A stretch of DNA of 64,000 bases from Hoeflea ulvae (GTDB taxonomy: Bacteria; Pseudomonadota; Alphaproteobacteria; Rhizobiales; Rhizobiaceae): the NCBI RefSeq assembly GCF_026619435.1, contig NZ_JAOVZQ010000001.1, positions 1,247,501 through 1,311,500 of the forward strand, given 5' to 3'. The number at the start of each line of letters is the position of its first letter. The first letter of the stretch is position 1. The notes beneath the pieces were generated by a model that did not search any database, was not told the DNA's origin, and worked only from the letters and a program-made list of their open reading frames with translations. Shown here in pieces: positions 28,023 through 39,502 of the stretch. Made by a program: the position numbers and the translations under genes.

Positions 28023-28931
28023 ATGAAGTTGATCTCCGCCATCACCCGCCGCCTGGTCATTGCCGTTCCCTATGCCTGGCTCCTGATCTTCTTCCTGGTG
28101 CCCTTCGGCATCGTGCTCAAGATCTCGCTGTCGACCCCGATGATGGCGATGCCGCCCTATGCGCCGACCATCGACATGGCCGACGGCATTGCCGGCATCA
28201 TCGATGCGTTCAGGCAGTTCAGTTTCGACAATTATCTCTGGCTGACCGAGGATTCGCTCTACATCAACGCCTATATTTCCTCGATCACCATCGCCTTCAT
28301 CTCGACGGTGCTGACCCTGCTGATCGGCTTCCCGCTCGCCTATGGCATGGCCCGCGCCCCGTCCTCGCTGCGCCCGACGCTGTTGATGCTGGTGATCCTG
28401 CCGTTCTGGACCAGCTTCCTGATCCGCGTCTATGCCTGGATCGGCATCCTCAAGCCCGAGGGCTTGCTCAACCAGCTGCTGCTGGCCATCGGGGTGATCG
28501 ATGAACCGCTGATCATTTTGAACACCGACACTGCCGTCTATATCGGCATCGTCTATTCCTATCTGCCCTTCATGGTGCTGCCGATCTATTCGGCGCTGGA
28601 AAAGATGGATTACACGCTGATCGAGGCAGCCCAGGACCTTGGCTGTCCGCAGATCACCGCCTTCTGGAAGATCACCTTTCCACTCGCCATTCCCGGCATC
28701 GTCGCAGGCTGCCTGCTGGTCTTCATTCCGGCGGTCGGCGAGTTCGTCATCCCAGATCTGCTTGGCGGCTCGCGCACCCTGATGATCGGCAAGACGTTGT
28801 GGAGCGAGTTCTTCAACAATCGCGACTGGCCGGTCTCCTCGGCCGTCGCCGTGCTGCTGCTGCTGATCCTGGTGATCCCGATCATGTTCTTCCAGCAGGC
28901 GCAGGCCAAGTCCCAGGAGAGCGGTCGATGA
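28023..28931 (+). CDS. potH: Polyamine ABC transporter permease (PotH-like)
   Basis: 302-aa permease with six membrane spans. The EAA loop reads EAAQDLGCPQITAFWKITFP. I placed the start at ATG 28023 (MKLISAITRR), 10 bases after the preceding stop; the longer frame from 27981 overlaps that gene and is unrelated in its first 14 residues. It forms the membrane channel with PotI. Confidence 0.92.
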   Translation: MKLISAITRRLVIAVPYAWLLIFFLVPFGIVLKISLSTPMMAMPPYAPTIDMADGIAGIIDAFRQFSFDNYLWLTEDSLYINAYISSITIAFISTVLTLLIGFPLAYGMARAPSSLRPTLLMLVILPFWTSFLIRVYAWIGILKPEGLLNQLLLAIGVIDEPLIILNTDTAVYIGIVYSYLPFMVLPIYSALEKMDYTLIEAAQDLGCPQITAFWKITFPLAIPGIVAGCLLVFIPAVGEFVIPDLLGGSRTLMIGKTLWSEFFNNRDWPVSSAVAVLLLLILVIPIMFFQQAQAKSQESGR

Positions 28932-28941
28932 GGATGAACCC

Positions 28942-29763
28942 ATGAACACGAGCTGGTCCCGCTTCAACATCGCCTCGGTGGTGTTCGGTTTCGCCTTCCT
29001 CTATCTGCCCATCGTTTTGCTGGTGGTCTATTCCTTCAACGAATCCCGTCTGGTCACCGTCTGGGCCGGGTTCTCGACCAAATGGTATCGCGAGCTGTTC
29101 AACAATCAGGGCCTGATGGATGCTGCCTGGGTGACCGTCCGGGTCGGCTTCGTCTCGGCCACCTTCGCCACCATTCTCGGCACGCTCGCAGCGCTCGCGC
29201 TGACCCGCTACACCCGGTTTAACGGCCGCATCCTGTTTTCCGGCATGGTCTTTGCTCCGCTGGTGATGCCCGAAGTGATCACCGGCCTGTCGCTGCTGCT
29301 CTTGTTCGTGGCAGTCGATTTCGGCCGCGGCTTCTGGACCGTCACCCTGGCCCACATCACCTTCACCATGTGTTTTGTCGCCGTGGTGGTGCAGTCAAGG
29401 CTGATGAGCTTCGACCGTTCGCTCGAGGAGGCGGCGATGGATCTCGGCGCCGGTCCGGTCACCACCTTCATGCAGATCACCCTGCCGGTGATCCTGCCGG
29501 CGGTGATCTCCGGCTGGATGCTGGCGTTTACCCTGTCGCTCGACGATCTGGTGATTGCCAGCTTCACCTCGGGACCGGGTGCGACCACCTTGCCGATGAA
29601 GATCTACAGCCAGGTGCGATTGGGCGTGACGCCCGAAATCAATGCCGTCTGCACGCTGCTGATCGGCACGGTTGCCATCGGCGTCATCATCGCCTCGGTT
29701 CTCAACAAGAGCCGCGAAGTCAGGCGCCAGCGCGACGAGCGCGCCGCCATCGCCGGCATTTGA
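28942..29763 (+). CDS. potI: Polyamine ABC transporter permease (PotI-like)
   Basis: 273-aa permease, six spans, with the EAA loop EEAAMDLGAGPVTTFMQITL. The N-terminal YLPIVLLVVYSFNESR is typical of PotI. It is the last gene of the pot operon and runs up to a convergent small gene nine bases away. GATGAGGATG precedes the start. Confidence 0.92.
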   Translation: MNTSWSRFNIASVVFGFAFLYLPIVLLVVYSFNESRLVTVWAGFSTKWYRELFNNQGLMDAAWVTVRVGFVSATFATILGTLAALALTRYTRFNGRILFSGMVFAPLVMPEVITGLSLLLLFVAVDFGRGFWTVTLAHITFTMCFVAVVVQSRLMSFDRSLEEAAMDLGAGPVTTFMQITLPVILPAVISGWMLAFTLSLDDLVIASFTSGPGATTLPMKIYSQVRLGVTPEINAVCTLLIGTVAIGVIIASVLNKSREVRRQRDERAAIAGI

Positions 29764-29772
29764 AGGAGAAGA

Positions 29773-30015
29773 TCAGTTGCGCGGCGGGCGCAGCAGATAG
29801 GTGACGAACCAGATCGGCACGATCACCATCGAGCCGAGCACGATATTGGGGATCGCCCAGGTCGCGCCCTCCTGCAGCAGCGTGAAGATGCGGTCCGGCG
29901 TCATCCCGATTTCGGCCAGCAGCTCGGCGGCGGACAGGTTGAGCGCCGACAGCACCGCGCCGGTGATCAGCGAGGCCAGTCCGATTTTGACAAGTGCCGA
30001 AATCACCCGCAGCAT
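29773..30015 (-). CDS. Small integral membrane protein (DUF6460-like)
   Basis: 80-aa protein with two hydrophobic segments, residues 10-28 (KIGLASLITGAVLSALNLS) and 53-75 (AIPNIVLGSMVIVPIWFVTYLL), ending RPPRN. I recognise the layout as a small alphaproteobacterial family of unknown function, tentatively DUF6460. It is convergent with potI and lies head of nothing obvious upstream; its own promoter region is 30016-30125. Confidence 0.65.
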   Translation of the reverse strand: MLRVISALVKIGLASLITGAVLSALNLSAAELLAEIGMTPDRIFTLLQEGATWAIPNIVLGSMVIVPIWFVTYLLRPPRN

Positions 30016-30125
30016 GATGCGCTCTTATCCCCTGTAGTCTGCGTGAGCCGTCCGGCCCACCGCAATGGCCGGATTGTCGCCAAATATGGCGGATTTCGCA
30101 AGCATCGCATCTGTCGCACTCCGGC

Positions 30126-32009
30126 TCACGGCGTTACCGGTGAAAACACCGGCTGCGGCCAGGAGCCGCCGACAAAGAACCTCAGCGGCGTAAGGCTTGC
30201 ATCCGGGACCACGGCGGTGGCGTCGGCCGGCGGCGGTTTCGGCCCGACAACCCCGGCAATGGCAAGGCTCGAGCGCGAATAGGGGATTACCCCCGACAGC
30301 GAGATCATCTGCACCGGGCCGATCAGTTCGGCGGTCATCAGCTTGGCCTCGCCATCGGAAATCGAGGCTTCGAAATGGGCGCTGTCAAAGGCAAAGCCGG
30401 AGACTTCGCCCAGCTGCTCGAAATCGAAGAACCGCTCGGTTCTCGCCAGTTCGCGGAATTTCTGCAGGTTCAGCCCGGGCACGACGCCCTTGCCCACGGC
30501 CAGATCGATCTTGCCGGTCAGGTCAGACATTGCGGTGGCCCAGGTGGGGTAGGGCGAGGTCACTTCGACATCGAGCGAGCCGATGCCGCGCGGCAGCGGC
30601 CCGGTCAGCCCGAGCGCATCATAGAGCTCGCCGAAATTGGTCCGGCGCGCCGAGAGCTGCACCCGCACCCCGCCTTCGATGCCCTTTTCCGACAGCGCGA
30701 TGCGGCCGATCAGGTTTCCGCCATAGACGGCGGCGTCGCCGACATCGAAATTCGCGCGGCCCTGTTCCACCCGCGCCGCCGCCGCCAGATTGGTCAGCGC
30801 CACCGGACCGAAACTCGCCGACTGCGCCGACAGCCGCAGATCCAGGCCGATCTCGCGCAGGAAGCGGGTGTCGATGGTCGAGGCGATGTCCTTGCCGGCG
30901 GCGGGCAGCGGCGTGAAGGCCTGCAGGAAGGAGGCGATGTCGAGCGTGTTGAACGCCAGCGTGCCGGCAATCAATGGCGGCTCCCCGTCGCGCAGGGTGA
31001 CATCGAGCACACCGATGCCGCGGTTGCGGTCGACCAGGATGATCAGGTCGTCGAGTTTGGCCTTGGACTGTTCGGCGGTGATCTTGGCCGACAGGTCAAG
31101 CGCGCCGATCGCTTCGCCGGGCTTGATGTCGGTGCCCGACCATTCCAGCGCCCGCCGCACCGAGGCGCTCTTGAACTGCAGCGCCCCGCTGACAAACATG
31201 TTGGATCCCAGGCTGGCCGACCCCTTGAAATCCAGGTTGAGCGGCGCCGACGCTACCTTGATCTCCACCGGTGTCGAGCGCTGGCCCAACAGCAGCAGCG
31301 GCGCCGAGGTCGAGCCGGTTACAGTCAGTTGTTCGCCCCGGAAAATGGCGGTGATATTGGCCCGCGCGATCGCCGTCGGCGCCGTCCAGGCCAGCGTGCC
31401 GTTGATGGCCGTCAGCTTCTCGGCTGCCGCACCCGGATCGCGGGTCCAGCGGATGGTGCCGTCCTCGATCATGACCACGCCCAGCGCCGCCGAATCCGGA
31501 ATGATGGCGGTTGCCGGAATGTCTTCGCCGGCCTGCAGCGCCAGGTCCCGGGCCACGGCCGCAGCGACTCCTTCGGCCAGGTCGCCGGACGAGGAGGACC
31601 AGTTCGAGGTGGCGTCGGGATAGAGCTCGACATTGAAGGTCGGGCGGATCAGCTTGAATTCGGAAAAGCTGGGAGCGCCGAGCACCGCCGAGAACAGGTT
31701 GAAATTGGCAACGATGCTGTCGGCGCGCAGGATCGGGTCGCCCTCGGAGAAGGTCGCCGGCCTGATCTCGACATTGTCGAGCTGGATCGTCGGCGTCGGC
31801 CAGAAGTCCAGCGAGGGCGCATCGCCCAGCGAGACGTTATGGCCGGCCCATGCGCTGATGTCGCGTTCCAGCCGGTCCCGCACCAGGCCGCTGGAAACCG
31901 CCAGCGGCAGGCTTGCAATCACGATCAGGATGACGATCACCACCGCAATGACGCCGGCAATCACCACACGTCCCCCGGGCCATTGCGCAATGTTGAAATT
32001 CAAACCCAT
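30126..32009 (-). CDS. AsmA-family protein
   Basis: 627-aa envelope protein with one N-terminal membrane anchor (residues about 14-36), followed by a long beta-rich periplasmic region with the AsmA N-terminal signature (SLGDAPSLDFWPTPTIQLDN, VRDRLERDI). The C-terminal part GKIDLAVGKGVVPGLNLQKF is the AsmA_2 block. Members are thought to help lipid traffic to the outer membrane. I chose ATG 32009 (MGLNFNIAQW) as start, since upstream residues are not conserved. Confidence 0.85.
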   Translation of the reverse strand: MGLNFNIAQWPGGRVVIAGVIAVVIVILIVIASLPLAVSSGLVRDRLERDISAWAGHNVSLGDAPSLDFWPTPTIQLDNVEIRPATFSEGDPILRADSIVANFNLFSAVLGAPSFSEFKLIRPTFNVELYPDATSNWSSSSGDLAEGVAAAVARDLALQAGEDIPATAIIPDSAALGVVMIEDGTIRWTRDPGAAAEKLTAINGTLAWTAPTAIARANITAIFRGEQLTVTGSTSAPLLLLGQRSTPVEIKVASAPLNLDFKGSASLGSNMFVSGALQFKSASVRRALEWSGTDIKPGEAIGALDLSAKITAEQSKAKLDDLIILVDRNRGIGVLDVTLRDGEPPLIAGTLAFNTLDIASFLQAFTPLPAAGKDIASTIDTRFLREIGLDLRLSAQSASFGPVALTNLAAAARVEQGRANFDVGDAAVYGGNLIGRIALSEKGIEGGVRVQLSARRTNFGELYDALGLTGPLPRGIGSLDVEVTSPYPTWATAMSDLTGKIDLAVGKGVVPGLNLQKFRELARTERFFDFEQLGEVSGFAFDSAHFEASISDGEAKLMTAELIGPVQMISLSGVIPYSRSSLAIAGVVGPKPPPADATAVVPDASLTPLRFFVGGSWPQPVFSPVTP

Positions 32010-32276
32010 GCTCCCAAGCCTCTGTCCCCATGCTCTGGTTAAAGCCTGCCGGGAGCGAATGCAATTGAAGACCATTGTGCGGCGGATTTTGGCGGGGGCA
32101 AACCATCATCTGTTTGCATCGCGCAGCGCCAATGTTAAGGCAGAGCGCATCATCCGGCCGGGTTCCCGCACGATCCTGTGCCAGCGTCGTTCCGCCCGGT
32201 TGCAGCACTGCCGCCATCCGTTAATGTGCGGCGGCCGCTGGTTCCATCGTGCCGCGCAAACCTGCAGGAGACTGAC

Positions 32277-34228
<1,952 letters not shown>

Positions 34229-34429
34229 GCAGGTTCTTCCGCGCCGGCAATTGCCGCTGCCGCATGCTCGGCCGGCATGAGGCGTCTGCAGCTGCTGAAT
34301 CGCTACCCGGCACCGGTCTGTCAGCGAAAGTGCGGGGGATAAAAGCGGGTTTTGCGCGGAGGGGTTACAGCCTTCGGGCGGCCTGGGCGCGCTGTTGCGT
34401 CAATCGCGTCAAGGCGCGGAAAGCTTATG

Positions 34430-34627
34430 GTTAATCAAGTCTGACCAACTTTTTAACCACGCACTGCAACACAGAACTAATGGGTAATATCTTAACTAAT
34501 CCTGAAAGGTGGCGGTAACAGTTTTCGCGCATTAATCCACGTGAACCTTGGATAGTTTCTAGTCCCACGGTGATGTTTAGCACAGATTGAAATTGTTACG
34601 GGGGCCCCGGTGGTCCCCGTTTTTTTG
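34430..34627 (+). ncRNA. Candidate small RNA or long 3' leader ending in a strong terminator
   Basis: The 408-base gap after the acetoacetyl-CoA synthetase gene ends with a stem (34598-34606 with 34612-34620, one G-T pair) and seven T. That terminator is over 370 bases beyond the synthetase stop and wrong-facing for the kinase gene. The AT-richer stretch before it could be a separate transcript. No promoter is convincing; the start given is only the beginning of the AT-rich stretch. Confidence 0.25.
34598..34627 (+). terminator. Rho-independent terminator
   Basis: ACGGGGGCC (34598-34606) pairs with GGTCCCCGT (34612-34620) and is followed by TTTTTTT. It acts on plus-strand transcripts only. 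Confidence 0.8.
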
Positions 34628-34636
34628 TCTTGTGTT

Positions 34637-37600
34637 TCAGTCAGCTAGCACGCGCTGCGGCGGGAAGGCGATTGACACCAGCGTGCCTTCGCCCGGCGCC
34701 GAGACGATATCGAACTGGGCGCGGTTGGCCTCGACCATGGCCTTGGTCAGCGGTAGCCCCAACCCGGTTCCCTCGCCGCGCTGGCGCGGTCCGGGGCCGA
34801 CCTGGCCGAAGGGTTTCATCGCCTGCTCGAGTTCCTTGCGGTTCATCCCGATGCCGGTGTCGCGAATGCGGATGACCACATTCCCCGATGGCTCGTAGGA
34901 TGTCGACACCACGATCTGGCCGCCCGAGGGCGTGTAGCGGATGGCGTTGGACAACAAATTGAGCGCGATCTGCTTGATCGAGCGTCGGTCGGCAACCACT
35001 TCCGGCACGCTGGTCGACAGGCTGGTGCGAATGATCACCCGCTGGCTGTTGGCCATCGGCTGCAGCAGCGACACGCTTTCGGCCAGGTGATCGTTGAGCG
35101 ACACCGAAACGAACTCCATCTGCACCTGACCCGCCTCGATCTTGGAGATATCGAGCAGATCATTGACGATGTCGAGCACATGCTTGCCGGAATTGCCGAT
35201 GTCATGGGCATATTCGAGATAGCGCGGGCTGCCGATCGGACCGAAGCGTTCCTCGACCATCATTTCCGAGAAGCCGATAATGGCATTGAGCGGGGTGCGG
35301 ATTTCGTGGCTGACCCGGGCAAGGAAGTCGGTCTTGTGCGAATTGGCGGTCTCGGCGGCGCGTTTGGCGGTGCGCAGCTCCTCTTCGGTCCGCTTCCACT
35401 GGGTGATGTCGCGCAGGACCGCGCAATAGCCGTTGGAGCCCGACAGCCGGCCGATGGTCATGAACAGCGGCAGGAAGCCGCCACCGGCCTCGCGGCCGAT
35501 CACCTCGCGCCCGTCATTGAGCACGCTGGAAACGCCGTGGTCGGCAAGGCCGCTGACATAATCCATCACCGCACGCTGGCTTTCATGCGCAAACAGCATG
35601 GCGAATGGCTGTCTCTGGGTCTCGGTCTCGTCATAGTTGAACAGCGCGCAGGCCGAGCCGTTCATCGAGCGGATGGTGCCGTCATTGTCGAGAATGACGA
35701 CGCCGTCGGTGGCGGTCTCGAGGATGGAGCGCAGCTCCTGCGCCTCGATCTTCAGGGCGGCGCTGTCCGGCTCTGCCTGGGTTTCCTCGGGCTGACCCTC
35801 GGTCTCGGGCTCAGCCGGTTCCGTGAGGGCCACACCGGCCATGGCATCAGCGTCGATCGGTGACAGGGCCAGCAGCAAGGCGTGGCCGTCGCGCCAGTTG
35901 ACCGAACGCAGCCGTGCGGTGACCATGCGGGTGCCGCCATCGGCCTTTCTGACCAGCATCGCGCCATCGATGGCCTGCTCGTCTTCCGACGGCCGGTCCA
36001 GCAGATGATCGAGGCCGCCGCTGGCGGCAAGCTCGTCAAGCGAGTTGTACCCGGTCAGAGCAAAGAACTCTGAATTGGCGTGGATCAGCATGTCACCGGC
36101 CTGCACCAGCAGCGCCACCGGAATGGCGTCGATGAAACCGGAACTCATCCCGGTGAGCATCACCTGCCGGGCCGGCAGGGCAAATGCCGAGGGCATCGGC
36201 GCGGCGGCCGGTGGTGTGACAGGTGCCGTGCCGCGCGGTGCCGGCGCAGCTTCGTCACTTGCAGCATCCGTCTGCGAAGCGGTATTGCCCGCGTCATCGT
36301 CGGAGCTACTTGCGGGCTCGTCGGTCTGGTCCTGGCCCAGGGGCGGTTGCCGGGTGCCGAAGGTCTTGCGGATCTCGGAGAACCTGTCTTCCTGCGCGAC
36401 ATCGGTGCGCGGCGCCGAGGTCTCGCTCAGGCGCACCCCGATTTCCCGGAACGCAGCCTGTTCGCCGGGGGAAAGCCCGTCGCGCGGACGGGTCCGGCGG
36501 GCTTCGAGGTCGATGATCTTGTCGCTGTCGCGCCGCATCGGTGTCTCGACCAGGTGGATGGCCGGCCGTTCGCCCCGGAACGGGTCATCGTGATCTTCCT
36601 GGGAAGCATCACCCGCGTCGCTGTCGCCGGCGCCGGATGTTTCATCTGAGCCGTCTCCGGTGAACTCGATCGCGCCGTCTTCACCATCGAAGTCATCGAT
36701 GTCATCGAGGTCGGCGCCGTCCATCCGGGCAAGATCCTCGATGTCGCGTTCAAGCAACTGCATCTCGAGATCGGCTTCGTCTTCGGCGGTGTGCGGCTTG
36801 ATGCCGGGCTGTTCGTCCGGAATTGGCGACCGCGTTTCCTTGGCGATCGCCGCCTCGATGGCCTCTGCGGTGAGCGGTTCGACCGGCTCCTCGACGATGC
36901 GTGGACGGGCGCCCGGCGCCAGCGCCAGGCCGAGGGCTTCGGGGTCGCGGCGGGTTTCGCCGGTGCGGACAATGCCGAATCCGCGGAAACCGTCAAAGCT
37001 GCGGTCGCGGGTATAGGTCGGCAAGGCCGCCAGATCCACCGGCGTGACCAGATCGGTGCCCTGCACCGGCCAGTAGACCGTCTTGCCGGACCAGGTGTCG
37101 CGGCGGTTGAGCAGGTCGGTGATGACATGGTCGGGATCGAGGTTGAACACCCGCGCCAGGTCCGGGAATTTGCGCCCGATCACATCGGCGGAATGGGGGC
37201 CGACGGTCTGGGCGAATTCGGGCGAGATCTCGCTGAACTCGCCTTCACGGTTGATCTTCCAGACAAAGCGCACCGGCTTGCCTTCCGGGTCGAAGCGGAA
37301 CTCAGCCTTGCCGGGCTCGGCACTTGCCGCCGGCTCCTCCGCCTCGGCTTCGGGTCCTGTGGCGGCCAGCACATCGGATTCGTCTGGAATGTCGCTGTCC
37401 GTGTCCGTTTCCGCGTCGCTGTTGCTGTCGGTATCGCCGCCGGCGTCGCTGTCACTTTCGATGACGGCCTCGGTCTCACTCTCGGTGTCGGCGTCGCTGT
37501 GGATGTCGCGCTCGGCATCGGCGTCGCTGTCGGCAACGTCTCCGGCGGTCAGATCCTCAGGCTCGTCCGTCATTTCGGCACCAGGCGTGTCGCCCGCGTG

Positions 37601-38755
37601 GTCGCCGTCAGCCGGCTCGGCGCCCGGTTCGTCCTGCGGGTCAGGTTGTTCTGCGGCGATCATTTCCTCTGCAGGCTCGTCCGGAAGCGACTGGGTTGCG
37701 GATGCATCTGCATCAGTTACGGGTTCCGGGCTCTCGTCGGAAGGGCGGGCCGCTTCCTTCTCGGACTGCTCGGCCTTTTCCAGGCGCGCATTGAGATCGT
37801 CGCGGACGCGGCTGGTGTCGAAAACCACCCGGGGCGGTTTAGACGTCGCCGCCGCAACGGGCGCGTCAAGGCTCCGGTCCTGATCGGTGGCGTCGATATT
37901 TGCCTGCGCCGTGTCGGCGGTCTCGTCATCGTCACCCGCGCTCGGCTCGGGATCGGCGGATAGAATCTCCGGCTCATCAGCCGGGCCGGCCTGTGTCGGG
38001 TCTTCGGCGTCCGGCGCCATCCCTGCGCCGGCAACCGCCGCCGGTGCGGTGAAGTCCTCGGCCTCGGTCGCGATTTCATCCGCCGGCGCCGGCTCGACCG
38101 CAAACAGAAGATGCAGGGCCGGATCGTCCGCCAATCGTCCGATGGCGGTGGGCATCGGTCCGGTGCCGGCGTCGGACATGCGCTTGACCAGGCGGTCTCC
38201 CGCAGTGGCCACATCGGCGATCATCCGGGCGATGTCGCTGCCCGCCAGACCGATCGAATCGAAGGTGCTGGAGGCGGCCAGAACCCGGCCATCCTTGTCG
38301 AGCACCGCGACATGCGTCCCCGTGCCTTCAAAACCTGCTATGATCTGCCGTGCCCGAGCGCCGGGTCCGAGGATCTTTCCGGCATTGCTGCTGGTGAGCA
38401 ACAGGGCAGGGGCGCCGTCGGGCAAGATGAAATCCTCGAGGCCGGCCGCAGTCATGGAACGGGAAAAACCGCTGTTCGTCCGCATCATGAAACTCTGCGC
38501 CTTTCCGGTGCGGCGCAGCAGACCGAGGGCGCTTTCGATCTGGCGTCTGGTGGCGGTTTGCCCGTCAAAGCCTTCGTCGAGGATGTCATAGATGCTGGAG
38601 AAGCCGAGCAGACTGGCCGCCGCGCCATTGGCCCAAAGCACCTCGCCAAGGTCCGGGCTCAGCACCGCCACCGCGTCGCCATTGGCAAAACGGTCCCGAA
38701 CCGACGCGTGGACGGCCAGATCAATGAACGGATAGTGATGAGCCTGCATGGTCAA
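34637..38755 (-). CDS. pdhS: Very long PAS-domain sensor histidine kinase, PdhS-like
   Basis: 1372-aa kinase. The C-terminus has a PAS domain (about residues 1000-1130), DHp motif SHEIRTPLNAIIGFSEMM with H1150, and an ATPase domain with NAIRY, DTGIGM and GTGLGLPLTK. The N-terminal 210 residues resemble the sensory part of PdhS, a DivJ/PleC-family kinase that acts on DivK in rhizobia and Brucella. Between them, about residues 225-490 form a highly acidic low-complexity linker, with an Asp/Ser/Glu tract around 400-460. Typical PdhS is nearer 1000 residues. Start at 38755, or an ATG six bases inside. A TTAA-N7-TTAA box lies upstream. Confidence 0.85.
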   Translation of the reverse strand: MTMQAHHYPFIDLAVHASVRDRFANGDAVAVLSPDLGEVLWANGAAASLLGFSSIYDILDEGFDGQTATRRQIESALGLLRRTGKAQSFMMRTNSGFSRSMTAAGLEDFILPDGAPALLLTSSNAGKILGPGARARQIIAGFEGTGTHVAVLDKDGRVLAASSTFDSIGLAGSDIARMIADVATAGDRLVKRMSDAGTGPMPTAIGRLADDPALHLLFAVEPAPADEIATEAEDFTAPAAVAGAGMAPDAEDPTQAGPADEPEILSADPEPSAGDDDETADTAQANIDATDQDRSLDAPVAAATSKPPRVVFDTSRVRDDLNARLEKAEQSEKEAARPSDESPEPVTDADASATQSLPDEPAEEMIAAEQPDPQDEPGAEPADGDHAGDTPGAEMTDEPEDLTAGDVADSDADAERDIHSDADTESETEAVIESDSDAGGDTDSNSDAETDTDSDIPDESDVLAATGPEAEAEEPAASAEPGKAEFRFDPEGKPVRFVWKINREGEFSEISPEFAQTVGPHSADVIGRKFPDLARVFNLDPDHVITDLLNRRDTWSGKTVYWPVQGTDLVTPVDLAALPTYTRDRSFDGFRGFGIVRTGETRRDPEALGLALAPGARPRIVEEPVEPLTAEAIEAAIAKETRSPIPDEQPGIKPHTAEDEADLEMQLLERDIEDLARMDGADLDDIDDFDGEDGAIEFTGDGSDETSGAGDSDAGDASQEDHDDPFRGERPAIHLVETPMRRDSDKIIDLEARRTRPRDGLSPGEQAAFREIGVRLSETSAPRTDVAQEDRFSEIRKTFGTRQPPLGQDQTDEPASSSDDDAGNTASQTDAASDEAAPAPRGTAPVTPPAAAPMPSAFALPARQVMLTGMSSGFIDAIPVALLVQAGDMLIHANSEFFALTGYNSLDELAASGGLDHLLDRPSEDEQAIDGAMLVRKADGGTRMVTARLRSVNWRDGHALLLALSPIDADAMAGVALTEPAEPETEGQPEETQAEPDSAALKIEAQELRSILETATDGVVILDNDGTIRSMNGSACALFNYDETETQRQPFAMLFAHESQRAVMDYVSGLADHGVSSVLNDGREVIGREAGGGFLPLFMTIGRLSGSNGYCAVLRDITQWKRTEEELRTAKRAAETANSHKTDFLARVSHEIRTPLNAIIGFSEMMVEERFGPIGSPRYLEYAHDIGNSGKHVLDIVNDLLDISKIEAGQVQMEFVSVSLNDHLAESVSLLQPMANSQRVIIRTSLSTSVPEVVADRRSIKQIALNLLSNAIRYTPSGGQIVVSTSYEPSGNVVIRIRDTGIGMNRKELEQAMKPFGQVGPGPRQRGEGTGLGLPLTKAMVEANRAQFDIVSAPGEGTLVSIAFPPQRVLAD

Positions 38756-38797
38756 AATTCCAGTTTCGGCCAGGATATCCCCTTATATGGGGGCATA

Positions 38798-38812
38798 TTA
38801 AGGTTTTATTAA
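38798..38812. promoter_or_regulatory. CtrA-type box upstream of pdhS
   Basis: TTAA at 38798-38801 and TTAA at 38809-38812 are separated by exactly seven bases, the consensus spacing of the cell-cycle regulator CtrA. It stands 43-57 bases before the pdhS start. A second symmetric element CCCC-TTATAT-GGGG (38779-38792) lies between box and gene. Confidence 0.5.
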
Positions 38813-38884
38813 TAGCTTTGACGCCGCCGCGGGTCCAGCAAAGCCCGTTGCCGGCAGGGTTATTTGTCTGGAAACGGTTAACGC

Positions 38885-38920
38885 ATGGTGCGTCGCACAA
38901 TATATATTGCAGCGCACCAT
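38885..38920. promoter_or_regulatory. Palindromic promoter region of the phasin gene
   Basis: ATGGTGCG (38885-38892) and CGCACCAT (38913-38920) enclose a 12-bp palindrome CAATATATATTG (38898-38909). A TTGCAGCGCA sequence overlaps. It may bind the polyhydroxybutyrate repressor PhaR, known to recognise TGC/GCA-rich sites; this is inference. Confidence 0.4.
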
Positions 38921-38993
38921 ATTTTGTGCTAGGGTCTTTTTGAAATCAGGAACGGGGCCACGACGGTCCCAAATGTCTTCAAGGAGAAGTGAC

Positions 38994-39449
38994 ATGGCGA
39001 CCAAGAAAACCGCAACTGCAGACGTCTTCGAATTTCCGGCTTTCGACATGACCAAGATGAGCGATGGCTACCGCGAAATGGCTGACAAGTCCGTCAACCA
39101 GACCAAGGAAGCCTATGCCAAGGTCAAGACCGTCGCCGAAGACGCCACCAAGGCAATCGAAGCCACGCTCGAAAATGCGCAGGCCGGCACCGTTGAACTG
39201 AGCCTCAAGGCCATCGACGCCGCCCGCGGCAATGCAGAGCACTCGCTCTCTCACATGGAAGCCCTGCTTGGCGTCAAGACCGTTGCCCAGATGATCGAAC
39301 TTCAGACCGGCTTCTTCCGCAAGCAGGCCGAAATGATGGTCGACCAGGTCAAGACCATGCAGGACGCAGCCAAGAAGGTTGCCGAGGACGTTTCCAAGCC
39401 GGTCAAGACCGTTGCGGAAAAGGCCATGGACGAAATCAAGGTCGCCTGA
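38994..39449 (+). CDS. Phasin family protein
   Basis: 151-aa granule-associated protein that would coat polyhydroxybutyrate inclusions. Almost entirely amphipathic helix, with the phasin core YREMADKSVNQTKEAYAKVKTVAEDATKAIE followed by LQTGFFRKQAEMM (the family's conserved block). ATG 38994 has an excellent AAGGAG site at 38981-38986; the longer frame from 38907 has none. The C-terminal EDVSKPVKTVAEKAM tail is lysine-rich. It has its own promoter and a strong terminator. Confidence 0.9.
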   Translation: MATKKTATADVFEFPAFDMTKMSDGYREMADKSVNQTKEAYAKVKTVAEDATKAIEATLENAQAGTVELSLKAIDAARGNAEHSLSHMEALLGVKTVAQMIELQTGFFRKQAEMMVDQVKTMQDAAKKVAEDVSKPVKTVAEKAMDEIKVA

Positions 39450-39473
39450 TTTCCCTGTCAGACCGAATTGTCG

Positions 39474-39502
39474 AAAGGCCGGATCCTCGTGTCCGGCCTT
39501 TT
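39474..39502 (+). terminator. Terminator after the phasin gene
   Basis: Perfect 10-bp repeat AAAGGCCGGA (39474-39483) and TCCGGCCTTT (39492-39501) ending in TTTT, 25 bases after the stop. Confidence 0.88.
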
